Positions 33,396 through 40,798 of a stretch of 44,369 bases of DNA are shown here, one piece after another. The notes under the pieces were generated by a model. The model saw only the letters and a list, made by a program, of their open reading frames with translations, did not search any database and was not told the DNA's origin. Source of the stretch: Rickettsiales bacterium (GTDB lineage Bacteria; Pseudomonadota; Alphaproteobacteria; G027485855); NCBI GenBank assembly GCA_027485855.1, contig JAIXQD010000009.1, forward strand, positions 1 through 44,369, read 5' to 3'. Position 1 is the first letter of the stretch. The number at the start of each line of letters is the position of its first letter. Made by a program: the position numbers and the translations under genes.

Positions 33396-34447
33396 TAGTT
33401 GGCCTCCGCCTTTGGTTCTATGGGGCTAACCACATCACCCGCTTTCACGAACGCGCCTGCTTTGGCGATGACGCGCATTTCCGGCTGCACGCCCTCCACC
33501 AGCACGGTATTATCCTGCCTTGATGTGAGTGTGATAGCTTGGCGAGCGGCTTTGTTTTCGGCATCCACCACCCATACGAAGCGCCCCTCGGAATCCTCCT
33601 GAATGGCGGTGGCTGGCAGGGCAAGGCCTTGTGTGTCGCCCACCAGAATATCCCCGCGCACGAAGCTGCCGACGATGAGCGTGTTTTCTCCTTCAATCGC
33701 CACGCGCACGGAAGCGGTGCGTGTGTTTGCATTAATCTGCGGCGCAATCAGCCGCACCGTGCCTTGCCATTCCTGATCGCTGCCGGTGACGGATAGCGTG
33801 ACCGGCTGCTTCAGGCGCACCTGCGCCATGTCCGCTTCCGGCACCTTCAACTGCGCTTCGATTTGGCTACCTTGCGCGATGCGAAACAGCGGCTCGCTGG
33901 CATTTACCAGCTGGCCGAGCGTGGCGCGGCGTTCATAAATCACGCCTGCTTGCGGTGCGGTGATGGTGGCGCGACGCACTGCCAGTTTTGCATCCTCAGC
34001 GCGTGCTTTGGCGGCTTCCATCGCGCTGCGTTTTTCAGCCACCGAGAGTTTGCTCACCGCGCCGCTATCTTTAATCGGTTCAATGCGGGCATATTCATCC
34101 CGCGCTTTCTGGTACTCCGCTTCCAACTGGCGGGCTTGCAGTTCCAGACTTTCTGCGTCCAGCACGGCCAGTTTCTGGCCTTTCTTCACGCTGTCGCCCA
34201 CATCGACGAAAAGCTCTTTCACGCGCACGCCAGAAAGCTCGGTCAGCACCGCGATTTCTTCACGCGGGATGAGCATACCGGTGGCGCTGATGCGTTGATG
34301 TAGCGTTTGCTCGGAAGGCTGTACCACCGATACGGCCAGTGATTCCGTGCTTACGGTTGCTTTGGGTTTCTCATCGCTTCCGAATAGTTTGAAGGCGGCA
34401 TATCCAGCGATAACGATGATGATGAATAAAAGAAGTTTGCGGCTCAT
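33395..34447 (-). CDS. RND efflux periplasmic adaptor (membrane fusion protein, HlyD family)
   Basis: The 350-residue protein has an N-terminal membrane anchor (about 3-20), a lipoyl/barrel-sandwich half ('VRVKELFVDVGDSVKKGQKL', 'LDAESLELQARQLEAEY'), a helical hairpin (about 105-150), the second lipoyl half ('TITAPQAGVIYERRATLGQL') and a beta-barrel region. It bridges the RND pump and the outer-membrane channel. Its gene overlaps the TolC-like gene by ATGA and the RND gene by one base, a strictly coupled pump operon. Confidence 0.93.
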   Translation of the reverse strand: MSRKLLLFIIIVIAGYAAFKLFGSDEKPKATVSTESLAVSVVQPSEQTLHQRISATGMLIPREEIAVLTELSGVRVKELFVDVGDSVKKGQKLAVLDAESLELQARQLEAEYQKARDEYARIEPIKDSGAVSKLSVAEKRSAMEAAKARAEDAKLAVRRATITAPQAGVIYERRATLGQLVNASEPLFRIAQGSQIEAQLKVPEADMAQVRLKQPVTLSVTGSDQEWQGTVRLIAPQINANTRTASVRVAIEGENTLIVGSFVRGDILVGDTQGLALPATAIQEDSEGRFVWVVDAENKAARQAITLTSRQDNTVLVEGVQPEMRVIAKAGAFVKAGDVVSPIEPKAEAN

Positions 34448-35892
34448 GGGGTTGGCTCGTTCGTTGAGGTGGTTGGGGCGGGAATACCGCCGCCTAAGGC
34501 TTTGGTCAGCGCTGCGATGCGGCTGATATGTTCGACGTTTGCTTGCAGCGCATTCATCTCTGCCTGCATTGCGCTTATGTTCGCGTTTTCGGTGGCGATG
34601 CCATCTGTGAGGCCTTGCTTGAAAAGTAGCGCCGCTTGCTGCTGGTTCTTTTGCTCCAGCGCAGCACTCTCGGCAGATTGTTCTTTATTCCGCTTGGCGG
34701 CATTGGCCGCGCTTAAGAAACTCTCCACCTCCGTCATCGCATTCACCACCGTTTCGCGGTAGGCACTTGCGGCTTCAGACAGTTTCATATCCTGCGTTTT
34801 GGCAGCAGCCAGCCGTTTGCCCCAATCAAACAGCGGAATTGAAATCGCAGGCGTGCCGGTCAGCTGGATGGTCTTTCCCGGCAGTGGCGAGCCGGTGAGA
34901 TTGTCGAGCTGGCTTAAGTTTCCACCAAGCGTGATGCGTGGATAGCGATCCGCTCTCAGTAGTTCCAGCTGCCCGGCCTCGCGCAGCACGGTGGCCTCAG
35001 CGCGGCGAATATCCGGGCGGTTGCGCAGCACATCCACGGGCGTATCGCCGAGTTCTGGCAGCTTAATGCTCGGTATAGAAGCAGCGGTTTCCCATTCCTT
35101 TTCCGGCGCGGCTTGCCCCATTAGCGCCGCCAGCTGCTGCTTGGCTGCGACCTCGTTTTTCACCGTGGTTTGCAAAGCACTTTTCGCATCCAGCGCGTTG
35201 CGCTTGGCGCTTGCCAGTTCGCTATCCGCAATCAGCCCCGCTTTATGTTTGATAGTGTGATATTCCGCGATCTTCTCTTGAGCGGCCACGATAGCTTCCT
35301 GTGCGATGCGCTGCTGCTGAAACCCGCGCATCTCCGCATAAAGGCGCACGGCCTCAGCAGTCACATTCGCACGCACCGCTGCAAGATCGGCCTTGGCATA
35401 GGCAAGCGTGGCTTTGTCCACGTCTTCCGCCGCGCCATACTGCCCCCAGAGCGGCAATTCCCACGAGCTATCGAGCCGTGCATTGTAAAAGCCGGTCGTC
35501 TTTTGCTGCCCGCCAGCCCCTGCGAACCCAACGTTATTGATGGCAAAATTTCCCTCGATCAGCCGGTTATATTGCGCATCGGTCGTGATGCCGAGTGTTG
35601 GCAGATAGTCCAGCGTGCGTGCTGATTCACGCGCTGCAAGCAGCCGGAAACGGGCTTGCTCCAGTGACAGGTTTTGCTGCTCCACACGCTCCAATAGCCC
35701 CACCAGCACTTTATCATCTGTCTGCTTCCACCAATCCTGCGCGAGAGTAGCAGGTTTTTCTGCCGCCTCTACCGAGGGTGATTCGGCAAAGATTTCCGGC
35801 AGCTTCACATCAAGCGATGGCATGCCACGAAATTCACCACAGGCGGAAAGGCAAAGGGCAGAGGTGAGAAGTAATGCGGCGGTTTTATTCAT
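34444..35892 (-). CDS. Outer-membrane efflux lipoprotein, TolC/NodT family
   Basis: The 482-residue protein begins with a lipoprotein signal ('MNKTAALLLTSALCLSACGE', lipobox LSAC). It has the duplicated helical pattern of outer-membrane factors, including 'RPDIRRAEATVLREAGQLEL' and 'ISIPLFDWGKRLAAAKTQD'. NodT-type members trimerise into a channel through the outer membrane and periplasm for RND pumps. Both neighbours overlap by ATGA. Confidence 0.93.
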   Translation of the reverse strand: MNKTAALLLTSALCLSACGEFRGMPSLDVKLPEIFAESPSVEAAEKPATLAQDWWKQTDDKVLVGLLERVEQQNLSLEQARFRLLAARESARTLDYLPTLGITTDAQYNRLIEGNFAINNVGFAGAGGQQKTTGFYNARLDSSWELPLWGQYGAAEDVDKATLAYAKADLAAVRANVTAEAVRLYAEMRGFQQQRIAQEAIVAAQEKIAEYHTIKHKAGLIADSELASAKRNALDAKSALQTTVKNEVAAKQQLAALMGQAAPEKEWETAASIPSIKLPELGDTPVDVLRNRPDIRRAEATVLREAGQLELLRADRYPRITLGGNLSQLDNLTGSPLPGKTIQLTGTPAISIPLFDWGKRLAAAKTQDMKLSEAASAYRETVVNAMTEVESFLSAANAAKRNKEQSAESAALEQKNQQQAALLFKQGLTDGIATENANISAMQAEMNALQANVEHISRIAALTKALGGGIPAPTTSTNEPTP

Positions 35893-36224
35893 CCATGACC
35901 GCCTTTAGGTGCATAAAGGCTGGTTAGCACGACTCCGGCCACGATCAGCGCGATGCCAAGCAATTCCAGCGGGTGCGAGGATTCCTTAAAGTAAAACGCG
36001 CCGATCAGCTTTGCGCCCACGATGCCCACACCCGCCCACAGCGCATAGACATAGCCCACCGGCAGGGTTTTGAGCGAAAGCGACATCATCCAAAACGCCA
36101 TCAAGTAGCAAACCGCGACTGTGATCGACGGCCAGAGCTTGCTCATGCCCACCGAGAGCTTGAGCGCCGTGGTGCCGATGCATTCCAGCGTAATGGCGGC
36201 TACTAAGTATCCGTATGCGATCAT
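35889..36224 (-). CDS. Small multidrug resistance (SMR) transporter, EmrE-like
   Basis: The 111-residue four-helix membrane protein keeps the essential Glu14 ('AAITLECIGTTALKLS') and the SMR signature 'YVYALWAGVGIVGAKLIGAF'. SMR proteins exchange protons for quaternary ammonium or guanidinium-type compounds at the inner membrane. Delivery of such drugs to the periplasm would let the RND pump of the same operon expel them outside, so the two would cooperate. The gene overlaps its neighbours by ATGA on both sides. Confidence 0.9.
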   Translation of the reverse strand: MIAYGYLVAAITLECIGTTALKLSVGMSKLWPSITVAVCYLMAFWMMSLSLKTLPVGYVYALWAGVGIVGAKLIGAFYFKESSHPLELLGIALIVAGVVLTSLYAPKGGHG

Positions 36225-36772
36225 GCGGCCTCCGTGTCAGCGAGTAGGGAAAGCAGGTATTGATAGATTTTCTTGCGCTCTTTGCGGTTCAGCGGCTGCA
36301 AGCCTAAAGCCCGCAGCATGTAAATACCGTCAAGCGCCAGCAACACCGCCGCCTGCCGCTCGAATGTTTTTTGAGTGCGGGCAATATCATAGCGCCCTTC
36401 GATAATCGGCTTCACATTGTCTAAAAGCGCAGGGTTATTCACCACCGCCGCGAGCAGCGCCACGGCCTCGTCATCACGATCCATATCTTCTTCTGTGGCG
36501 CAGAGCAGTTCGGCCTTTACCATCGTTTCCGGCGTGCCGCCTAATTTTTCCCAGTGTTTATTGAAAGACTCCATATCCTTGGTGACATATTGATCGAGAA
36601 TCGCCTGAAGCAGCGCTTGCTTGCTGGGGAAGTGGTATAAAATACCGCCCCGGCTGATGCCGCTTTTTTTCGCCACCGCCTCGAAGGTGAGGCTTGCCGC
36701 ACCCGATTCCATCACCACTTCCAGCGCCTTTTCCAGAATCAGGTCGTAAGAACTATCCTTGTGCTTTGTCAT
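36221..36772 (-). CDS. TetR-family transcriptional regulator of the efflux operon
   Basis: The 183-residue repressor has a TetR HTH at about 25-55 ('LTFEAVAKKSGISRGGILYH', then 'FPSKQALLQAIL') and a helical ligand-binding domain. ATG 36772 is preferred over 36817 because GAGGAA lies six bases upstream. It is the first gene of the operon, so it would control itself together with SMR, TolC, MFP, RND and the downstream genes. A perfect 26-bp palindrome lies 61 bases upstream (36833-36858) and is the likely operator. The inducer is unknown. Confidence 0.9.
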   Translation of the reverse strand: MTKHKDSSYDLILEKALEVVMESGAASLTFEAVAKKSGISRGGILYHFPSKQALLQAILDQYVTKDMESFNKHWEKLGGTPETMVKAELLCATEEDMDRDDEAVALLAAVVNNPALLDNVKPIIEGRYDIARTQKTFERQAAVLLALDGIYMLRALGLQPLNRKERKKIYQYLLSLLADTEAA

Positions 36773-36808
36773 GTTTTTCCTCAACTGTTCTGCCTTCGAG
36801 TAATTTGC

Positions 36809-36836
36809 TTGACCCATAACGATTGCTCAATATACT
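36809..36836 (+). promoter_or_regulatory. Promoter for the lipoprotein-DUF3817-LysR operon
   Basis: TTGACC (36809-36814) and TATACT (36831-36836) are separated by 16 bases, close to a sigma-70 promoter. The -10 overlaps the left arm of the palindrome, so the TetR protein probably represses it. The first downstream gene starts at 36881. Confidence 0.6.
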
Positions 36837-36858
36837 ATACAAACCGTCCTGTATAGTA
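36833..36858. promoter_or_regulatory. Palindromic operator of the TetR regulator
   Basis: TACTATACA (36833-36841) and TGTATAGTA (36850-36858) are perfect nine-base arms around an eight-base spacer. The site lies in the divergent gap between the TetR gene and the DUF3313 lipoprotein gene. It covers the plus-strand -10 box and probable minus-strand promoter elements, so one dimer, or two, could repress both directions. Confidence 0.82.
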
Positions 36859-36880
36859 AAGTAGTTTATGTGAAGTCGAT

Positions 36881-37510
36881 ATGGTACTTAAGTTATTCTA
36901 TTTCATGCCATTGATACTGGCTCTTTCGGCCTGCACCAATCAGGAAATGACAAAATCCGGCTTTCTTTCCGACTATCAGACGCTGCAAAAGCCGAACGAG
37001 GATTTGAAGGAAGCTACCTACATCAATCCCACCGCGTCCTTTACTCAGTACCAAAATGTGATGATTGAAAATGTGGCACTGAAACTTAAGGGGGATGATA
37101 CGGAGGAAAAAGCGGCCTATCAAAAGCTGGCGGATACACTCCGAGAGAAACTTCATGCGCAGCTGGGTAAGCATTATCGCATCACCCAGCAACCAGCCCC
37201 CGGCACACTTTATGTGCGCTCTGCCATCACTGGCATCACGACCGCGAACCCTTATGTCAACACCGCCACCACATTGCTGGTGGCCGCGCCCGTGAAGAAT
37301 GGCGGCGCGAGCGCGGAAGCGGAAGTTCTCGACGCGATGACGGGTGAGCGTTTGGCGGCGATCACATGGGCGGATGAAGGCAGCGTATGGCGCATGAGTC
37401 AGATCACCGGCAACTTCCGCCGCTATGCCCACGCCGAATATCTGCTTGGCGTGTTCGCGGAAAAACTCACAGGCATGATCCAACCCGGCCAACCAAAGGC
37501 TGCGCCATGA
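36881..37510 (+). CDS. DUF3313-like outer-membrane lipoprotein
   Basis: The 209-residue protein has a lipoprotein signal with lipobox 'LSAC' (Cys18). The mature part ('GFLSDYQTLQK', 'YINPTASFTQYQNVMIENVA', 'VRSAITGITTANPYVNTATT') resembles DUF3313, a family of putative lipoproteins often found near efflux genes. The function is unknown; a role in envelope stabilisation or pump support is inferred from context. It is divergent from the TetR gene and shares the palindromic operator region. The next gene overlaps by ATGA. Confidence 0.75.
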   Translation: MVLKLFYFMPLILALSACTNQEMTKSGFLSDYQTLQKPNEDLKEATYINPTASFTQYQNVMIENVALKLKGDDTEEKAAYQKLADTLREKLHAQLGKHYRITQQPAPGTLYVRSAITGITTANPYVNTATTLLVAAPVKNGGASAEAEVLDAMTGERLAAITWADEGSVWRMSQITGNFRRYAHAEYLLGVFAEKLTGMIQPGQPKAAP

Positions 37511-37806
37511 ATCCTATCCGCAAACTTCGTATCGCCGGTCTGATTGAAGGAACCACGCTACTGGTGCTGCTGCTGATTGCCGTGCCGCTCAAGCATATTG
37601 GCGGCATCCCGCAATTTGTGTCGGTGATGGGACCGCTGCACGGCGTGGCCTTCATCGCTTACCTGCGCTTTTTGCCAGAGGCGATAGCACATGGACAGTG
37701 GCAACGAAGCGACATCATCCGAACGGCCATCGTGTCTTTCATCCCGTTCGGCACGTTCTACAACGACCGATTTTTGAAGCGAACTTACGAGAAAAGCCAA
37801 CTGTAA
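37507..37806 (+). CDS. DUF3817 small membrane protein
   Basis: The 99-residue protein has three hydrophobic segments and the DUF3817 pattern ('RIAGLIEGTTLLVLLLIAVP', 'GPLHGVAFIAYL', 'FIPFGTFYNDRFL'). The family is widespread, integral to the membrane and of unknown function. The gene overlaps the lipoprotein gene by ATGA and its stop overlaps the LysR start (TAATG), so the three genes form one translationally coupled unit. Confidence 0.85.
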   Translation: MNPIRKLRIAGLIEGTTLLVLLLIAVPLKHIGGIPQFVSVMGPLHGVAFIAYLRFLPEAIAHGQWQRSDIIRTAIVSFIPFGTFYNDRFLKRTYEKSQL

Positions 37807-38726
37807 TGGCCTATGTGAATTACTTAAGAACGTTCGTTACGGTCTATCGTTGTGGTTCACACAACAAGGCCAGCGACATTTTAGGTTTAACACAGCCTGC
37901 CATATCAAAACACATCGCCGCGCTGGAACAACAAATGGGAAAACAACTTTTTTATCGTGATGGTCCGAAGCGTTATGAAGCAACGGAAGTAGCCCACGCG
38001 CTTGCCAAAGAACTCGCGCCGCATATCGACCAAATTGAGCAGATATTTAACGCCTCTCGCGCAAACACTTCAGATTTGCAAGGAATCGTTTACATCGGCG
38101 GATTATGCGAATTTGCAGAGCAGCATCTCACCTACACGATCAGCGCACTCATGCCGCATAACATCCAGTTTGTGGTGCAACAGGAAAAGGGAGTGGATTG
38201 GCGGCGTTTACTGGATAACCAGTCATTGGATATGGCGATTGTGCCTTCTGTCATTGATTCTGAAGTCATCGGTTATCGCGAGCTGCTAACGGATGATTTG
38301 GTCATTGCAGTGCCAAATCAGGACAAAGCCGCCACCATTCAAGATTTAGAGGATCTGCGTTATATTGCACATAATGAGGATTTACCCTGTATCCGCCACT
38401 ATCTTGGAAGTTTGCCCATCAACCACGCATTGCTCAAACAAAGCGCTTCGGTGGGAAGTTTTCGGCTTATCAAGGAACTGATCTTGAGCGGCGCAGGATT
38501 TAGCATACTTCCCCGTCAATTTATTCGCGATGAATTGCAAAATAGTTTATTGCAAGAAGTGCTGCTGGATGAGGAGTTGCCGCGCATTAGGCTGTATCTG
38601 GCATGGAATAAATTTGCGCTGAGAAAACCTCGCACACAATTTGTTCGTGATGCGATCTTAGAATCAGCTGCACGTTTCAAAAGTCCCAAACTGAATCAAC
38701 CTACGGTATATGAGCCGGAGCTATAA
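37806..38726 (+). CDS. LysR-family transcriptional regulator
   Basis: The 306-residue regulator has an N-terminal winged HTH ('YLRTFVTVYRCGSHNKASDI', 'LGLTQPAISKHIAALEQQMG') and a periplasmic-binding-like effector domain ('LDMAIVPSVIDSE', 'LILSGAGFSILPRQFIRDEL'). The start is the ATG of a TAATG overlap with DUF3817. Unusually, it is last in its operon rather than divergent from a target, so it may act on a distant gene or on its own operon. The region is more AT-rich at its 3' end than the efflux genes. Confidence 0.88.
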   Translation: MAYVNYLRTFVTVYRCGSHNKASDILGLTQPAISKHIAALEQQMGKQLFYRDGPKRYEATEVAHALAKELAPHIDQIEQIFNASRANTSDLQGIVYIGGLCEFAEQHLTYTISALMPHNIQFVVQQEKGVDWRRLLDNQSLDMAIVPSVIDSEVIGYRELLTDDLVIAVPNQDKAATIQDLEDLRYIAHNEDLPCIRHYLGSLPINHALLKQSASVGSFRLIKELILSGAGFSILPRQFIRDELQNSLLQEVLLDEELPRIRLYLAWNKFALRKPRTQFVRDAILESAARFKSPKLNQPTVYEPEL

Positions 38727-38852
38727 ATTATCTTATAGGTTGTGATAATTCTTTTCATTATCCGCATACATCGAAAGCCGTTATTGGTATCCGTCCGAAC
38801 AGCTAACTATCAGAGAAAGAATTAGTTAATAGCTTATGATAACGGATTGGAC

Positions 38853-39629
38853 ATGGGCTTTCCAGCGAAAAAATATGAGCGTCTGGGATGCCTGCAACGT
38901 GTATGGCAGGTATCGCAGGAGGATGTCTATTATGCAGTAGAAAACGGCCTGCTAAAAACAGCCGTTTGGCTGCCGCTACGTTATGTGGAGCGTGGAGTTA
39001 TCAAAAACCGCAAATTCATTTACGAACGCCATGAGCATCTGGAGGGGTTCGTTGGCGTGAGGCCGGAAGACTCCCGGCAGATATTTAGCAATGGCCGCGC
39101 AAAGCTGCGTATGTTTCATTCTGTGTGCGATGAAAGCAGAATCTTACGCCTAGCATACGAGCCACCGCAGCCTGCCGTTTCAGTACGCATCAGTGACTTG
39201 ATTGTTCTGCAAGAACATCGCGAACAGTTTGAATGCTCATATCACTTGGCATCTACTGAAGCATCAGCATGTACAACAAAACCAAACAGGCAATTTGAAC
39301 CATCTTCGGATTATCGGCATGTACGGTTCAAAGACACAGATTATCATTTCGGAGATGTGCAGGCGAAAATTTTAGAAATGCTGCATGATGCCTCGCGTAG
39401 CCGTAATCCTTGGGTACATGGGAAAACACTCATTTATGAATCAGGCTCTCAGGCCATACGATTGCGCGATGTATTTAAGCACAAACGGGATTGGCGAGAT
39501 CTGATTATTTCCAATGATCGAGGATACTACCGGCTGAATATTGCTTCAGATGAAGTGCAAAATGATCCAACCGATACCGCTGTAAAAGGCGAGAGCAAAA
39601 AACAACACCGTAAAGATAAACACCGTTAA
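38853..39629 (+). CDS. Hypothetical protein with winged-helix-like C-terminal domain
   Basis: The 258-residue protein is not assigned to a named family. The C-terminal part ('YHFGDVQAKILEMLHDASRS', 'PWVHGKTLIYESGSQAIRLR', 'DVFKHKRDWRDLIISND') looks like a winged-helix domain seen at the end of hypothetical proteins in alphaproteobacteria. The N-terminus may carry another short HTH-like segment ('VWQVSQEDVYYAVENGLLKT'). The start is ATG 38853 or TTG 38847; no good ribosome site is seen. It is convergent with the XRE gene. The 126-base gap upstream (38727-38852) holds an inverted ATTATC/GATAAT pair and an imperfect AGCTAACTA repeat, possibly regulatory. Confidence 0.6.
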   Translation: MGFPAKKYERLGCLQRVWQVSQEDVYYAVENGLLKTAVWLPLRYVERGVIKNRKFIYERHEHLEGFVGVRPEDSRQIFSNGRAKLRMFHSVCDESRILRLAYEPPQPAVSVRISDLIVLQEHREQFECSYHLASTEASACTTKPNRQFEPSSDYRHVRFKDTDYHFGDVQAKILEMLHDASRSRNPWVHGKTLIYESGSQAIRLRDVFKHKRDWRDLIISNDRGYYRLNIASDEVQNDPTDTAVKGESKKQHRKDKHR

Positions 39630-39718
39630 GCGGTTCAATACTCTTCGCCAGCGTGGGAATTGACTCCAGTACAGTCGCTCGTTTTCTTCATCCAATTTAT
39701 TTTGGTAGCGGTATCCCA

Positions 39719-40084
39719 TCAATCCGCCCTCCGAATGAGTGTCAGTAGAGTAGAAAGTGCCTGTTTGCCATTCTTATCGAGAGCATGGAAACACTCTAAT
39801 AATTGCGCTTCTTCGCGATTCAATGAGCAACCATGCTTTATATCCTGATTTGGCAGGAAGAATGTAATTGGAAAGCGCATTACATCCGCGAATTCCTGCA
39901 ATAAAGCTACCGATATACGGTTAGCGCCACGCTCATATTTTTGTATTTGCTGAAAGCTGATTGGTTTGGAAATTTTCTGGCCGAGTTCTCTCTGATTCAT
40001 GCCGCGCATGAGTCTGGCTTGCCGAATGCGCACACCAACATGAATACTTATTGCATGTACATTTTCAGAGTTTGTCACGCTCAT
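39719..40084 (-). CDS. XRE-family HTH regulator, probable prophage repressor
   Basis: The 121-residue protein has an XRE/Cro-type HTH at about 15-75 ('VRIRQARLMRGMNQRELGQK', 'ISFQQIQKYERGANRIS', 'ADVMRFPITFFLP'). This form is common in alphaproteobacteria. It is the only minus-strand gene in the early region and faces the replication genes across a 463-base control region, the layout of a phage repressor. The start is uncertain: ATG 40084 has GGAGG only two bases away, and ATG 40093 lies just upstream. The C-terminal 45 residues are helical and lack a self-cleavage protease domain, so induction would not be by LexA-like cleavage. Confidence 0.8.
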   Translation of the reverse strand: MSVTNSENVHAISIHVGVRIRQARLMRGMNQRELGQKISKPISFQQIQKYERGANRISVALLQEFADVMRFPITFFLPNQDIKHGCSLNREEAQLLECFHALDKNGKQALSTLLTLIRRAD

Positions 40085-40196
40085 TACCTCCATTCCGGTA
40101 ACGAGGCACAAGCCTATGACACACTATGGTGCCGGGAGGTTAAGAAGCCACAAAGCAGCCGCGATGTATTCCCGTAAAGGTATTGTATTCCATCGC

Positions 40197-40216
40197 CCTC
40201 CCAACATAGTGGGAGG
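40197..40216. other. Seven-base hairpin in the early control region
   Basis: CCTCCCA (40197-40203) and TGGGAGG (40210-40216) form a perfect hairpin with a six-base loop, 113 bases upstream of the XRE start. No T-tract follows on either strand. It could be an operator for the repressor. A TTGTAT...CATAGT pair (about 40184-40211) spans it and might be a weak plus-strand promoter. Confidence 0.35.
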
Positions 40217-40356
40217 ACTGAAACGGTAAACACGCAGTCCAAATCATCGCGCCTTTGTGGGTTCTTACGCCCGTTACGCAGTATGCAGCATAGAGGTTAA
40301 TCGCAAACATTCAATAAATAGCTGGTGTTTGCATGTGGGACGCGTGAGCCCCCTCA

Positions 40357-40487
40357 TAGCCCTACCCAAGGTCACCCTTCAGCCCCACCCAAGCCCCCTT
40401 GACAGGCTTTCTAAGTCTAAATTTCGTGAAATTTTATCGGTTGATAGCCCCACCCAAGGTCACCCTTTAGCCCCCACCAAGCCCCAC
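40357..40487. repeat. Iteron-like repeats upstream of the replication genes (candidate origin)
   Basis: A ~42-base element occurs twice, at 40357-40398 and 40445-40487 (88 bases apart), with few differences. Each copy contains two AGCCCCACCCAAG-like units 23 bases apart: starts 40358, 40381, 40446 and 40469, the last degenerate. The first element ends with a consensus -35 hexamer TTGACA (40399-40404), but no good -10 follows. Strand-biased C-rich iterons beside a DnaA-like initiator gene are typical of origins and of operator arrays. The 40085-40547 gap otherwise holds only the hairpin and palindrome listed separately. Confidence 0.6.
40419..40434. promoter_or_regulatory. 16-base palindrome between the iteron pairs
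   Basis: AAATTTC (40419-40425), GT, GAAATTT (40428-40434) is a perfect palindrome with a two-base centre, located 15 bases after TTGACA and between the two repeat elements. It is the size of an XRE or Cro dimer site and is AT-rich within a GC-rich surrounding, so it could also serve as a strand-opening element. Confidence 0.5.
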
Positions 40488-40547
40488 GCCAGCCCCCCAT
40501 ATCGTCGTGCAGCCTTTGTCCGAACAGTTCGAACAACGGAGGCAATC

Positions 40548-40790
40548 ATGAACGATTCATACGATCACAAACCCATCTCAACCTTTGATGAAATTTGTCA
40601 CCTGACCATCGAAACTATGCGGCGCATGGATATGGAAACCTTGCTCACGCTCAAAAAGCAGGCGGTGCGCGAGTTAGACCGCGCAAAGCTCACCAAGGGC
40701 TGCATTGAACTGGCGCTATCACTCAAGCAGCAGGATCACGACCGCGAAGTGGCGCAGGCCGATGCCAATCAACCCAGCTTGCTCGATTAG
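40548..40790 (+). CDS. Small hypothetical early phage protein
   Basis: The 80-residue protein is acidic to neutral and helical ('FDEICHLTIETMRRMDMETL', 'KLTKGCIELALSLKQQDHDR'). GGAGG lies five bases before ATG 40548, so the longer frame back to 40257, which runs through the iteron region with Pro-rich noise, is rejected. It is the first gene of the early operon, nine bases before the replication gene. The function is unknown; its position suggests a replication accessory or regulatory role. Confidence 0.7.
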   Translation: MNDSYDHKPISTFDEICHLTIETMRRMDMETLLTLKKQAVRELDRAKLTKGCIELALSLKQQDHDREVAQADANQPSLLD

Positions 40791-40798
40791 GGCAATGC

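Noticed and set aside
40257..40547. Upstream extension of the small early gene
   Set aside because: It runs through the iteron repeats and gives Pro-rich noise; GGAGG and ATG 40548 define the real start.
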